From Palsa-504 sp050013055 (GTDB lineage Bacteria > Actinomycetota > Actinomycetes > Streptosporangiales > Streptosporangiaceae): a stretch of DNA of 15,086 bases. The position numbers and the translations under genes were made by a program. The stretch spans positions 1 through 15,086 of the forward strand of contig JBEKGC010000361.1 in NCBI GenBank assembly GCA_050013055.1. Reading direction: 5' to 3'. Below the pieces are notes generated by a model. The model was not told the origin of the DNA and searched no databases. It worked only from the letters and a program-made list of their open reading frames with translations. Positions 7,314 to 13,754 of this stretch are shown piece after piece (the stretch's first letter is position 1; every line of letters starts with the position of its first letter).

Positions 7314-8423
7314 CTAGCCCTGGCCTGGCTGGCTTTCCTGGTCCGCCAGGTGAGCACGCAGCTCGGCGCGGAACCGTTCCGGCTGGTCCAGGTGCGGACC
7401 GTGACCCGAATTCTCGATCACCACCTCGCGGAAGCGGCCGCCGGCCGCGGCGTAGCCGAGCAGCACCGCCCGGGTCTGCGCCACCATCGGCTGCGGCGGC
7501 CAGGTCTGCTCCCCCGGCCAGCCGGGAATCACGCCGACCGAGCCCAGGTAGGCCAGGTCGTACAGGGACGTGTCGGAGACGATGATGTCGTCGGCGCCGC
7601 GCAGCCACAGCACCGGCGGCTTGGGTTCCACCCCGGACAGGTCGGCGATCCGGAAGTGGGTCGGCGCTATCGTGTTAAGCACGCCCTGGTCACCGGGCGC
7701 GAAGCCGGGCCAGGCCGGCACGGGCCGCGAGGTGCCCGGGTAGTGATCATCGCCGAGCCGGGTGGACAGCATGGACTCCACGAACACGTCCAGGTGATCG
7801 GGCACGTACGGCGGCTTGACGTAGTGGGCCAGCAGCACCGACCGCGGCGACAGCGGGCTGTCGGCGGTGCGGTCCTGGCCGGCCAGCCGCTCGATGAACT
7901 CCGGGTTGGCACCGCCGCCGCCTGAGCCGGCCCCCCAGGGGTCGCACAGCACGCCGTCCAGGCCCCTGGTCCCGCCGAAGCCGAACGGTGACACCGGGTT
8001 CACCAGCGTCAGCGACGCGACCCGGTGCGTGCCCGGCCGGTCCACCAGGTACTGCAGCACCACTCCCCCGCCCATGCTCCAGCCGACCAGGTGGACAGCA
8101 TCCAGGCCGAGCGCGTCGATGACGGCGGCCAGGTCATCGGCGTAGTCGCGCACCCCGCGGGTCGCGTCCACCGGCTCGGGATCGGTGTCACCGAAGCCGC
8201 GCAGGTCGATCGCCAGCGGCCGGTACGCCTGCGTCAGGGCCGGCAGGGCCGGCAGGGCCGGCAGGGCCAGCATGGTCGGCTGCCAGAACAACGCGGAGGA
8301 CACGTTGCCGTGCACGAACAGCACCGCGGCCCCGTCGTCGCGGCCCGCAACCGAGAGCACGTTGACCGTCAGGCGGCTGGTCGGAAGGCGTTCGGCGGTG
8401 ATGCCTGGTAGCAGCTTGTCCAT
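7314..8423 (-). CDS. Alpha/beta hydrolase
   Basis: A 369-residue cytoplasmic hydrolase. Start ATG 8423 follows GAGGAG by five bases; the frame is open further upstream to 8597 but without domain content. The fold's landmarks are in order: oxyanion segment LFVHGNVSS (35-43), IDLRGFGDTDP (72-82), nucleophile elbow VGWSMGGG with Ser116, the acid in LRGADDIIV (about Asp279) and SGHGPHLDQPERF with His341. A long cap lies between the nucleophile and the acid, with a Gly-rich GSGGGGAN turn. A (Leu-Pro-Ala) repeat after the oxyanion strand is encoded by a 9-bp tandem repeat. The family includes esterases, lipases, epoxide hydrolases and C-C hydrolases, and nothing here fixes the substrate. No close operon partner is visible. 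Confidence 0.9.
   Translation of the reverse strand: MDKLLPGITAERLPTSRLTVNVLSVAGRDDGAAVLFVHGNVSSALFWQPTMLALPALPALPALTQAYRPLAIDLRGFGDTDPEPVDATRGVRDYADDLAAVIDALGLDAVHLVGWSMGGGVVLQYLVDRPGTHRVASLTLVNPVSPFGFGGTRGLDGVLCDPWGAGSGGGGANPEFIERLAGQDRTADSPLSPRSVLLAHYVKPPYVPDHLDVFVESMLSTRLGDDHYPGTSRPVPAWPGFAPGDQGVLNTIAPTHFRIADLSGVEPKPPVLWLRGADDIIVSDTSLYDLAYLGSVGVIPGWPGEQTWPPQPMVAQTRAVLLGYAAAGGRFREVVIENSGHGPHLDQPERFRAELRAHLADQESQPGQG
8235..8270. repeat. Four-copy 9-bp tandem repeat (CAGGGCCGG) inside the hydrolase gene
   Basis: Three perfect copies and a fourth with one change (CAGGGCCAG) lie head to tail and encode the LPA repeats at residues 52-63 of the alpha/beta hydrolase. Because the unit is nine bases, gain or loss of copies keeps the reading frame and only lengthens or shortens a surface segment. 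Confidence 0.9.
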
Positions 8424-8744
8424 GGCGTCTCCTCGCGGAAGGGGCGGCCAGGCCAGCGTACTCAGCGGCGGTGGCCGGCCGCGCTTGCTGTTCTGGTCCT
8501 TGAGGGTGAAGGGTTCGTGGCCAGACAGTTCAGGGTCCAGGCACGGGCGCGCTATCGAAGGCGCGATGCGGCTCCGCTCAAAAGGGGCCGACGGCAAGCC
8601 ACCGCGCCATCAGCCGCCACTCCCGCCACCCCAGCCACCCGCCACTCCCGCGCCCGTCTCCGCCCCGGGGAAAGTCGTGGATGATTCGGCTTTCACGGTA
8701 CTTTCGGTACCCCATGACGGCCTTAACTCTCCACGACGGCCCGA
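8424..8744. other. Gene-free 321-bp region with G-quadruplex motif and nested inverted repeat
   Basis: No convincing gene is seen; frames crossing it have poor codon bias and no family match. Two structures stand out. On the minus strand, 8649-8622 holds four G-runs (GGG, GGG, GGGG, GGG) with loops of 6, 5 and 4 bases, a canonical G-quadruplex pattern about 200 bases before the hydrolase start. At 8674-8737 an outer 8-bp repeat (GTCGTGGA / TCCACGAC) encloses an inner GGTAC-TTTCG-GTACC hairpin in a locally AT-richer stretch. The hydrolase promoter should lie here, but no clear -35/-10 pair was found. Confidence 0.5.
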
Positions 8745-8862
8745 TCATCCGCGCAAAACGCCCGGCCCTAGCCCCAGCGCACCCGGCCGGACCAGGCACG
8801 GCACTAACTCCGCCTCACCACACCCAGCAGGGCCGAAGGCGCCTCCGGCCGAGCCGATCGGC

Positions 8863-8887
8863 GCGGTGTCAGCCCGCGGTGTCAGCC
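8863..8887. repeat. Two 12-bp direct repeats (GCGGTGTCAGCC), period 13
   Basis: GCGGTGTCAGCC occurs at 8863-8874 and again at 8876-8887, just beyond the point where the broken hydrolase loses family similarity. It may be a trace of the deletion or rearrangement that removed the gene's 3' end, or simple slippage. Confidence 0.6.
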
Positions 8888-9196
8888 GAGGAATGACTCG
8901 ATTCGGGGGATGAGGGCTGTCTGGTCCTGGAACGGCCGGGTCGCGTCCGGCCCACCACTGGTCTATGGCCTTTCCCTGCGCGGCCGCGATGGCGGCCGGG
9001 ACGGCAGGGACGGCGGGGTAGCTGGAGATCGAGGCGACGTAGGTGTTCTGCGCGGCGGTCTGGCCGGCGGGGAACAGGTCGCCCGTGGTGTCCGCGTTCA
9101 GCGTTTGCTGGGACGGGGGGTCCGCCTGTCCGTTGCCTGGCCAACTGGCGCACAGCACCAGGCGGTTCACCTGGCCGGGGTGGAGCACCGCGAGAG

Positions 9197-9233
9197 CCTG
9201 GGCTGGTCCATGCTGCCCATGGACCAGCCCAGG
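9197..9233. repeat. Perfect 16-bp inverted repeat with 5-base loop at the frameshift
   Basis: CCTGGGCTGGTCCATG (9197-9212) and its exact complement (9218-9233) flank the loop CTGCC. Read on the coding (minus) strand, the first arm encodes the nucleophile elbow L-G-W-S-M, and the second arm is where the protein frame breaks. Sixteen uninterrupted pairs inside a coding region are far beyond chance. The position suggests the second arm was copied from the first. Confidence 0.95.
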
Positions 9234-10337
9234 ACGTCCGGCCGGCCCAGGCCAAGGGCGCTGATGAGCGCGCTGGTCTGGCTGGCCATCGCGTCGATGC
9301 TCAGCGGCACCGGCAGGGCAGCCGTCGGGCCGACGCCGGCGTTGTCGAAGGTCACGACACGGTAGTGCTGGGCCAGGGCGTCGACGAAGCGCGGGTCCCA
9401 GTTGTCCAGGGTGCCGCTGGCCCCGGTGATCAGGACCAGGGGCGGGCCGGTCCCGATGCTGCGGTAGGCGACCGTGCCCAGCGTGGTGTGCGCGGCTCGC
9501 ACCGGCGCGGAGGTGATCGTGTCCGTGCTGATGCGGGCGGTCGACCCCGTTGCGGCCTTGCCCGCCGCGGCGTCGGCGAACGCCTGCACCGTCGGCACCG
9601 CGGGTGATCCCAGGCCGGCGTAGGTGAGGTAACCGGTATCTGTCCCGGCTTTGAACAGGACAATGTCGACGCCGAACCGGATGCCGCCGACCGTGAAGGT
9701 CCACGCGTACGCCGACGACGTGCTGCCGACCCGCGGGAACGGCAGGGGCTGGATGGTGACCGTGGCCTTCTGGCCGCCGCTGCTGATCGTGGCCGTCCGG
9801 CAGCGCGCCAGTGTCTGGCCGAGGCTTTGCCACCTCTGCTGACCCTGCGGCCCGGTGGCCAGGACCTCGCCGATATACGGGATTGAAGTGCCCTCCACGA
9901 AGGCCGCGGTCGCGTGCTGGTATCCCGTCGGGCTGGTCGTCAGCCCGGACAGGCACGGCGCATCCGCCGGCGTGCTGTTCGGGCGAGGGGGCGCCGCCGA
10001 CCATCCAGCGGGCAGATCGGCGGCCGCCAGGAGCCGGCCCTGGGGCGCGGGGGCCGTGCTGGGCACCCCGCGGGCCGCGCTGGACCCGCCGCATCCCGTC
10101 AGCACAACCGCCGCCGTCAGCCCCGCCAGCACGAGAACCGGGGTACGGCGTAGCAGGCGTCCCCTGGTCACCAGCCGAGCCGCGCGTGCCGCGGGGCGCG
10201 GCCGCGCTGCCCGGCCGCCAGCATCGCCAGCCGCCGGCAGGTTCATCATGGTTTCCTTTGCGCACTCACGCCGGATTCATCTCCTCGCAGATGCGGCACC
10301 CCGTGTCGTCGGTGCCCGCGTCTGGCCAAAAAACTGA

Positions 10338-10374
10338 TATCACTATGATAGACAGATGTCACCCATTCCGTCAA
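10338..10374 (-). promoter_or_regulatory. Sigma70-type promoter with overlapping 13-bp palindrome, ahead of the broken lipoprotein gene
   Basis: On the minus strand TTGACG (10374-10369) and TATCAT (10350-10345) are separated by 18 bases, a near-consensus housekeeping promoter. Transcription would begin near 10338 and reach ATG 10249 after a leader of about 90 bases. The perfect palindrome TATCA-TAG-TGATA (10350-10338) covers the -10 element and probable start point, a natural place for a repressor. The -35 lies within the tail of the RHS remnant's second frame. Confidence 0.6.
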
Positions 10375-11042
10375 CATGGGCGTCCCCGTTCCGGGTGGTC
10401 GCCGTGGTGGTGCCCGTGGTGGTCTGGGTCACCGACAGGACCTGGTGGGAGGAGTTGTAGGTCAGCTTGGTCTGCTGGTTGTCGCCGTTGATGATCGACG
10501 TCAGGTCGTGGGTGGAGTCGTAGCCGAACTGGATCTTCGTGTTGTCGGCCTGGGTGATCGAGCTCAGGTCACCGGAGGCGTTGGTTCGAGCCGTTGTAGC
10601 CGATCTTGGTGGTGTTGCCGTTGCGGTCCGCCTCGCTGGTCAGCAGCCCGGCGGTGGTGAAGCACATGATCCGGCCCGTGTCGTGCCAGGTCATCGTGTA
10701 CCCGGTCCCGCCGCAGGTGCTGCCAGAAGACTTGACCAGCGTGACGTGGAACCGCGACGGGCTGGTGTAGCTGCTACCACCCGAGGAGGTGAACTTGCCC
10801 GCCGTCCCGTCTTCGCCCAGGTAGGTGACCGAGTTGTCGCTGCTGGCCGGGTACAGCTGGACGTCGATGCCCTCGCGCTGCCGCCACCCGTAGCCGTTGG
10901 ACCCCACCGGGATGCTCGGCGGTGAGCTCACCGTCTGCAGCGGCCGGTAGACCACCGACGACGACGCCACGGCTTCGGGAGGAGAGATGAGGGACAGGGT
11001 CGTTACCGCCACCGCAAGGTGACCGCGGTAATACGAAACCAT
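10343..11042 (-). pseudogene. YD/RHS-repeat protein remnant, frameshifted and truncated
   Basis: ATG 11042 opens a frame with a signal-peptide-like start (LAVAVTTLSLI, then AVASSS). It continues with sequence typical of the region before RHS repeats: VTYLGEDGTAGKFTSSGGSS, HDTGRIMCFTTAGLLTSEA, DRNGNTTKIGYNGSN. A stop follows at 10569. The next frame carries on the family sequence (ASGDLSSITQADNTKIQFGY, then LTSIINGDNQQTKLTYNSSH) and stops at 10343. The shift is explained by one extra C on the coding strand at 10583/10584. Even joined, the product has about 230 residues and two or three YD units, against more than a thousand residues in whole secreted RHS/toxin proteins, so the repeat body and any C-terminal toxin are gone. 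No ribosome site precedes ATG 11042, and GC at third positions is low in the first ~25 codons. Confidence 0.8.
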
Positions 11043-11357
11043 ACGAACAAGAACGGACGCGACAACACAACCTCGCTAACACCGAAGGTGGGCATGACGG
11101 AGCGCCCGGAGACCCGGGAGGGGGAACGGGGGGAGGTATTCCGGCTGACACACCTATGCCTGTTGTCCTAAGCAGGCGCCGGGGAACGTCGGCATCATGA
11201 ACCCGGCAGAGTGTTAAGGTCTGCCGGAATATGGGAAGTCCAGTGGATCTGAACCCTATAAATGTTCTCTAATGAATGCCTTTGTCCGAATTGAACGGAC
11301 GTTACCCCCAGCGGCAGCGTCAAGCACATCATCGGTAAGCATTTTCTTACCTCGGAG
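11043..11357. other. Gene-free, lower-GC, hairpin-rich region
   Basis: No gene is supported in these 315 bases. Three perfect inverted repeats lie in the AT-richer right half: CCGGCAGA-9-TCTGCCGG (11203-11227), GTCCG-7-CGGAC (11284-11300) and GGTAAG-6-CTTACC (11334-11351). The last is six bases past the PPOX stop on the minus strand and may act as its terminator, although no T-run follows. TATAAA at 11257-11262 looks like a plus-strand -10 but has no -35 and no gene ahead. The left half (11043-11160) should hold whatever promoter the RHS gene had. The composition suggests foreign or relic DNA. Confidence 0.5.
11334..11351 (-). terminator. Possible terminator hairpin after the PPOX gene
   Basis: A perfect 6-bp stem GGTAAG/CTTACC with a six-base loop begins six bases downstream of the TAA of the PPOX gene. 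Many actinobacterial terminators lack a T-run, so the missing U-tract does not exclude it, but the stem is short. Confidence 0.35.
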
Positions 11358-11870
11358 TTAGCCCACAGAAAAGCTGTGACGCGTCTGGCTGAAGAGGCCC
11401 TTGGTGAACGTGAGGACCTTGGCGGGCGTGACCTCGAACACCAGGGCGGTCCCGCCGCCCTCGTGCGTGAAGCAGCCGTCGCCCACTCCGAACTGCCACC
11501 GTCCGTCCCACTTCTGCGTCCAGGCCTCGGCCAGGGAGCGGAGCACGGCGTCGTCGGTCACCGGCACGGCCTCGCCCTCGACGACCACGTCCAGGCCCTC
11601 ATCCCAGCGCCCGGAGCCGGCGATCAGGGTCACCTGCGGGTGACTGCGCAGGTTGACGGCCTTCTGCTCGGCGGCGCCGGTGGAAAAGTAGAGAGCCTGC
11701 TCGAACCACACGGCCACCAGCGGGGTGGCGTGCGGACGGCCGTCGGCGCGGACCGTGCAGATCCAGAACAGGTCGGCGTCCGCCATGGCCTGGCGGGTCT
11801 GTTGCCACCCGGTGGCGACTGCGGCGGGATCGCTGAAGCGCTGGTCGAGTTTGGTCACTGGTTCGTTCAT
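11358..11870 (-). CDS. Pyridoxamine-5'-phosphate-oxidase-fold protein (PPOX/FDOR family)
   Basis: A 170-residue cytoplasmic split-barrel protein. ATG 11870 follows AGGAG by five bases. Family marks are LFWICTVRADGRPHATPLVA (about residues 34-53), WFEQALYFSTGAAEQKAVNL, RSHPQVTLIAGSG, LDVVVEGEAVPVTDD and the C-terminal FSQTRHSF. This layout is that of actinobacterial FMN- or F420-dependent oxidoreductases rather than of true PdxH, which is longer and has other substrate residues. Which cofactor it binds cannot be decided from sequence by eye. It lies 23 bases downstream of the beta-lactamase-like gene on the same strand, so the two probably share the promoter near 13020. Confidence 0.85.
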   Translation of the reverse strand: MNEPVTKLDQRFSDPAAVATGWQQTRQAMADADLFWICTVRADGRPHATPLVAVWFEQALYFSTGAAEQKAVNLRSHPQVTLIAGSGRWDEGLDVVVEGEAVPVTDDAVLRSLAEAWTQKWDGRWQFGVGDGCFTHEGGGTALVFEVTPAKVLTFTKGLFSQTRHSFSVG

Positions 11871-11893
11871 CGGTGCTCCTGGATCGGTCGGGG

Positions 11894-12994
11894 TTACGGC
11901 AGGAAGTCGGCCACGAGGCGGTCGATCCGGCTGACGGCGGCCAGGTCGCCGGGGGCGAAGCGGTTGCGCATCACCGCCACCGCGACCCCGGAGTCCACGT
12001 CGGCGTAGGCGGCCGAGCCGTTGGCGCCAACCATCCCGAACGTGGAGCCACGGCGGGACGGAACCCCGCCGGGGCGGTCCGGGCTGTAGCCGAACGCCCA
12101 CGACGCTCCGAAGCCCATCACCTCGTCCATCCCGGTGAAGGCGACCGTCGTCATGGCGGCAAGCCGCCGCGGCGACACCAGCGCCACGCCGTCGACGTGC
12201 CCGAGCAGGGCGGCGTACATCCGGGCGACGCCGCGCGCGGTCATGGTGCCCATGGACGGGATGTCGGCGGTGAGCACGTCGGCGCGGTTCGCGAACCCGG
12301 CATCGGGCCGCACACCGGGGGGCATGGCCCGGTCCAGCGCCGAGCCTGGTTCCGGCGGATCCGGCACCGGGCCCGGCACCTGCCGCGCCACCCGCGGCAG
12401 CAGCGCAGGCGGGACCGCGAAGCAGACCTCGTCTTCGACCCCGAGCGGGCCGGTGAGCAGCTCGCGCAAGAGCTCGGTCACGGTCCGGCCTGTCGTCCGG
12501 CGCATGATCTCGCCGAGCAGGAAGCCGAAGGTCAGGGCGTGATAGCCAAACCGGGTGCCGGGCTCCCACCACGGCTCCTGGGCGGCCAGGGCCGCGCACA
12601 TGCGGTCCCAGTCGCACAGGTCCTCCGGCGTGGTGTCCGGCGGTAGCCCGGGCAGCCCGGCGGTGTGCATCAGCACATGGCGCAGCGTTAGCTGCTCCTT
12701 GCCCCGCGACCCGAACTCCGGCCACACGTCGGCGACCCGCAGGTCATAGCTCAGGTCGCCTCGTTCCGCCAGGACGTGCGCGAGCGAGGTGGCGACGCCC
12801 TTGGCCGTCGAGGCGGCGTAGAACAACGTGCCGGCCCGGACCGGCGCTTTCGTCCTGGGGTCGGCGACGCCGCTCACCGCCTCGGCGGCCACCCGGCCGC
12901 CGCTGAGCACCGCGACCTGGAGGCCGGTCTCCGCACCGGAGGCCACCATCTCCCCGAGCGCCGCTTGTATCGCGGCTTGCAGGTCAGCGAGCAT
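11894..12994 (-). CDS. Class C beta-lactamase-like serine hydrolase
   Basis: A 366-residue protein of the Beta-lactamase (PF00144) fold, the group that holds AmpC, DD-peptidases and family VIII esterases. The catalytic S-x-x-K is at 62-65 (FYAASTAKGVATSL). The second motif is Tyr151-His-Ala in FGYHALTFGFLLGE instead of Y-x-N. LRHVLMHTAGLPGL is typical, and a degenerate third motif lies near FGMVGANGSAAY where KTG/HTG would stand in lactamases. No signal peptide is visible at the N-terminus (MLADLQAAIQAALGEM), so it is likely cytoplasmic and more probably an esterase or amidase than a resistance enzyme. ATG 12994 has GAGG ten bases upstream. The AT-rich palindrome at 13014-13033 lies directly ahead. 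Confidence 0.88.
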   Translation of the reverse strand: MLADLQAAIQAALGEMVASGAETGLQVAVLSGGRVAAEAVSGVADPRTKAPVRAGTLFYAASTAKGVATSLAHVLAERGDLSYDLRVADVWPEFGSRGKEQLTLRHVLMHTAGLPGLPPDTTPEDLCDWDRMCAALAAQEPWWEPGTRFGYHALTFGFLLGEIMRRTTGRTVTELLRELLTGPLGVEDEVCFAVPPALLPRVARQVPGPVPDPPEPGSALDRAMPPGVRPDAGFANRADVLTADIPSMGTMTARGVARMYAALLGHVDGVALVSPRRLAAMTTVAFTGMDEVMGFGASWAFGYSPDRPGGVPSRRGSTFGMVGANGSAAYADVDSGVAVAVMRNRFAPGDLAAVSRIDRLVADFLP

Positions 12995-13013
12995 GCCAGG
13001 GAAACCTCATTGG

Positions 13014-13033
13014 TTAAGCATATACTTAAGTAT
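13014..13033 (-). promoter_or_regulatory. AT-rich overlapping palindromes, probable operator for the beta-lactamase-like/PPOX pair
   Basis: TTAAGCATATACTTAA (13014-13029) is a 16-bp palindrome with a single mismatch, and the perfect 12-bp ATACTTAAGTAT (13022-13033) overlaps it. So much A/T in a genome of this GC content points to selection. It lies 20-39 bases ahead of ATG 12994. A minus-strand TATGCT (13023-13018) inside it could be the -10, so a bound protein would block transcription. TTAAG-type dyads of this form are reminiscent of ArsR-family operators, but no ArsR gene is in the window. Confidence 0.6.
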
Positions 13034-13086
13034 CCGTCTGATCGACGCAACCGGCAAGCAGACGCTTAGCTTCGGGAACGCGGCGC

Positions 13087-13386
13087 TCAGTGGGTGACCG
13101 CCACGATCAGGGCCGCCAGCGCCACGGCGACGATCGTCGCGGTGATCAGCTGGAGGCGGCCGGGGAGGTGGTGGGGCAGCCGGCCCAGTTGCCAGACCAC
13201 CGGGGTCAGGCACATGATGACCAGCCCGGCGATGACGTCCTTCCGCAGCGTCACGCCGCCGACGGCGGCGAAGGAGAGCGCCGTCCTGGTCCAGGCCAGC
13301 GACGTTCGCTCCCGGGCCAGGCCGGGATCCAGGCGCGGCGGACCGGCTGCGTCGCGATCCACGCGATCATCGGGTGCTGGTGTCAC
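13087..13386 (-). CDS. DUF202 (YidH-type) small membrane protein, second copy
   Basis: A 99-residue integral membrane protein. GTG 13386 overlaps the TGA of the preceding gene by four bases (GTGA), so translation is probably coupled; no strong ribosome site is present. The DUF202 signature is LDPGLARERTSLAWTRTALS (about 19-38), followed by about three membrane segments: FAAVGGVTL, VIAGLVIMCLTPVVWQLG and ITATIVAVALAALIVAV. The family has no established function. It is a diverged partner of the next DUF202 gene upstream, as often happens with these proteins, which come in pairs. Confidence 0.85.
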   Translation of the reverse strand: MTPAPDDRVDRDAAGPPRLDPGLARERTSLAWTRTALSFAAVGGVTLRKDVIAGLVIMCLTPVVWQLGRLPHHLPGRLQLITATIVAVALAALIVAVTH

Positions 13387-13754
13387 CGGAGCGCCGACAC
13401 CAGCACCACGACGGCGGAGATGACCGCCATCACCGCGACCACCATGGCCAGCAGCAGCGGCATGAGTGACCGGGACAGCGGCAGGCCCAGGCGCATGGCC
13501 CGCTGGTTCCTGACCCATTCGCGGTACGCGGCGAGAGCCACCACGGCACCGAACACGATCAGCGGCACGCCGAGGATATGGCGGCCCCACGGGACGCCGG
13601 GAAACGGCGGCAGCAGCTGCACCACCCCGAGCCCGGCCACCACCAGGGCGAGAGCCGTGCGGCTCCAGGCTAGGAAGGTGCGTTCGTTAGCGAAGGTGAA
13701 CCTGGGATCGGGTTCTGTGCCATCATCGCCAGGGCCTGCGGCGGCTTGGGTCAG
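13383..13754 (-). CDS. DUF202 (YidH-type) small membrane protein, first copy, apparent CTG start
   Basis: The frame contains the whole DUF202 signature DPRFTFANERTFLAWSRTAL, followed by three membrane segments (VVAGLGVVQLL, ILGVPLIVFGAVVALAA, LMPLLLAMVVAVMAVISAVV). The first ATG/GTG/TTG in frame is GTG 13643, which falls after the signature and would remove it. Between the upstream in-frame TGA and the signature there is no ATG, GTG or TTG. CTG 13754 lies exactly five bases after AGGAG (13764-13760) and overlaps the VOC stop as CTGA, the usual geometry of a coupled start. From there the protein has 123 residues, normal for the family. An alternative is a sequencing error or a point mutation of an ATG or GTG start. 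Confidence 0.8.
   Translation of the reverse strand: MTQAAAGPGDDGTEPDPRFTFANERTFLAWSRTALALVVAGLGVVQLLPPFPGVPWGRHILGVPLIVFGAVVALAAYREWVRNQRAMRLGLPLSRSLMPLLLAMVVAVMAVISAVVVLVSALR

Larger units (their letters stand above)
8745..10249 (-). pseudogene. Broken lipoprotein with sensor-like domain and alpha/beta hydrolase domain
   Basis: From ATG 10249 (or 10246; AAAGGA lies just upstream) the frame gives an Arg-rich start, a membrane segment ending in lipobox LTGC (AAVVLTGCGG), and then a two-Cys extracellular domain resembling PknH-like sensor domains (LLAAADLPAGWS, later LARCRTAT). The alpha/beta hydrolase part has LVLITGASGTLDNW, VVTFDNAGVGPT and the elbow VLGWSMGSM with Ser343. At about 9199-9212 the frame is lost and hits a stop at 9167. 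The protein continues two bases out of phase (LAVLHPGQVNRLVLCASWPG to AIDQWWAGRDP). That second frame is open to 8745, but recognisable sequence ends near 8935, so the segment that should carry the acid and His of the triad is absent. It thus has both a frameshift and a 3' truncation. Confidence 0.85.

Noticed and set aside
7117..7608. Frames opposite the 72-residue gene and the hydrolase 3' end
   Set aside because: Arg/Gly-rich antisense shadows without domains.
8578..8896. Short frames on both strands in the gap between the hydrolases
   Set aside because: Mixed third-position composition, no ribosome sites, no recognisable family.
8745..10265. 506-codon minus-strand frame taken as one whole protein
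   Set aside because: Only its 3' part (about 8935-9200) reads like a protein family. The 5' part is the out-of-phase shadow of the lipoprotein frame.
11358..12725. 455-codon fused minus-strand frame
   Set aside because: The N-terminal part is a shadow of the beta-lactamase-like gene; the real PPOX gene starts at ATG 11870 with AGGAG upstream.
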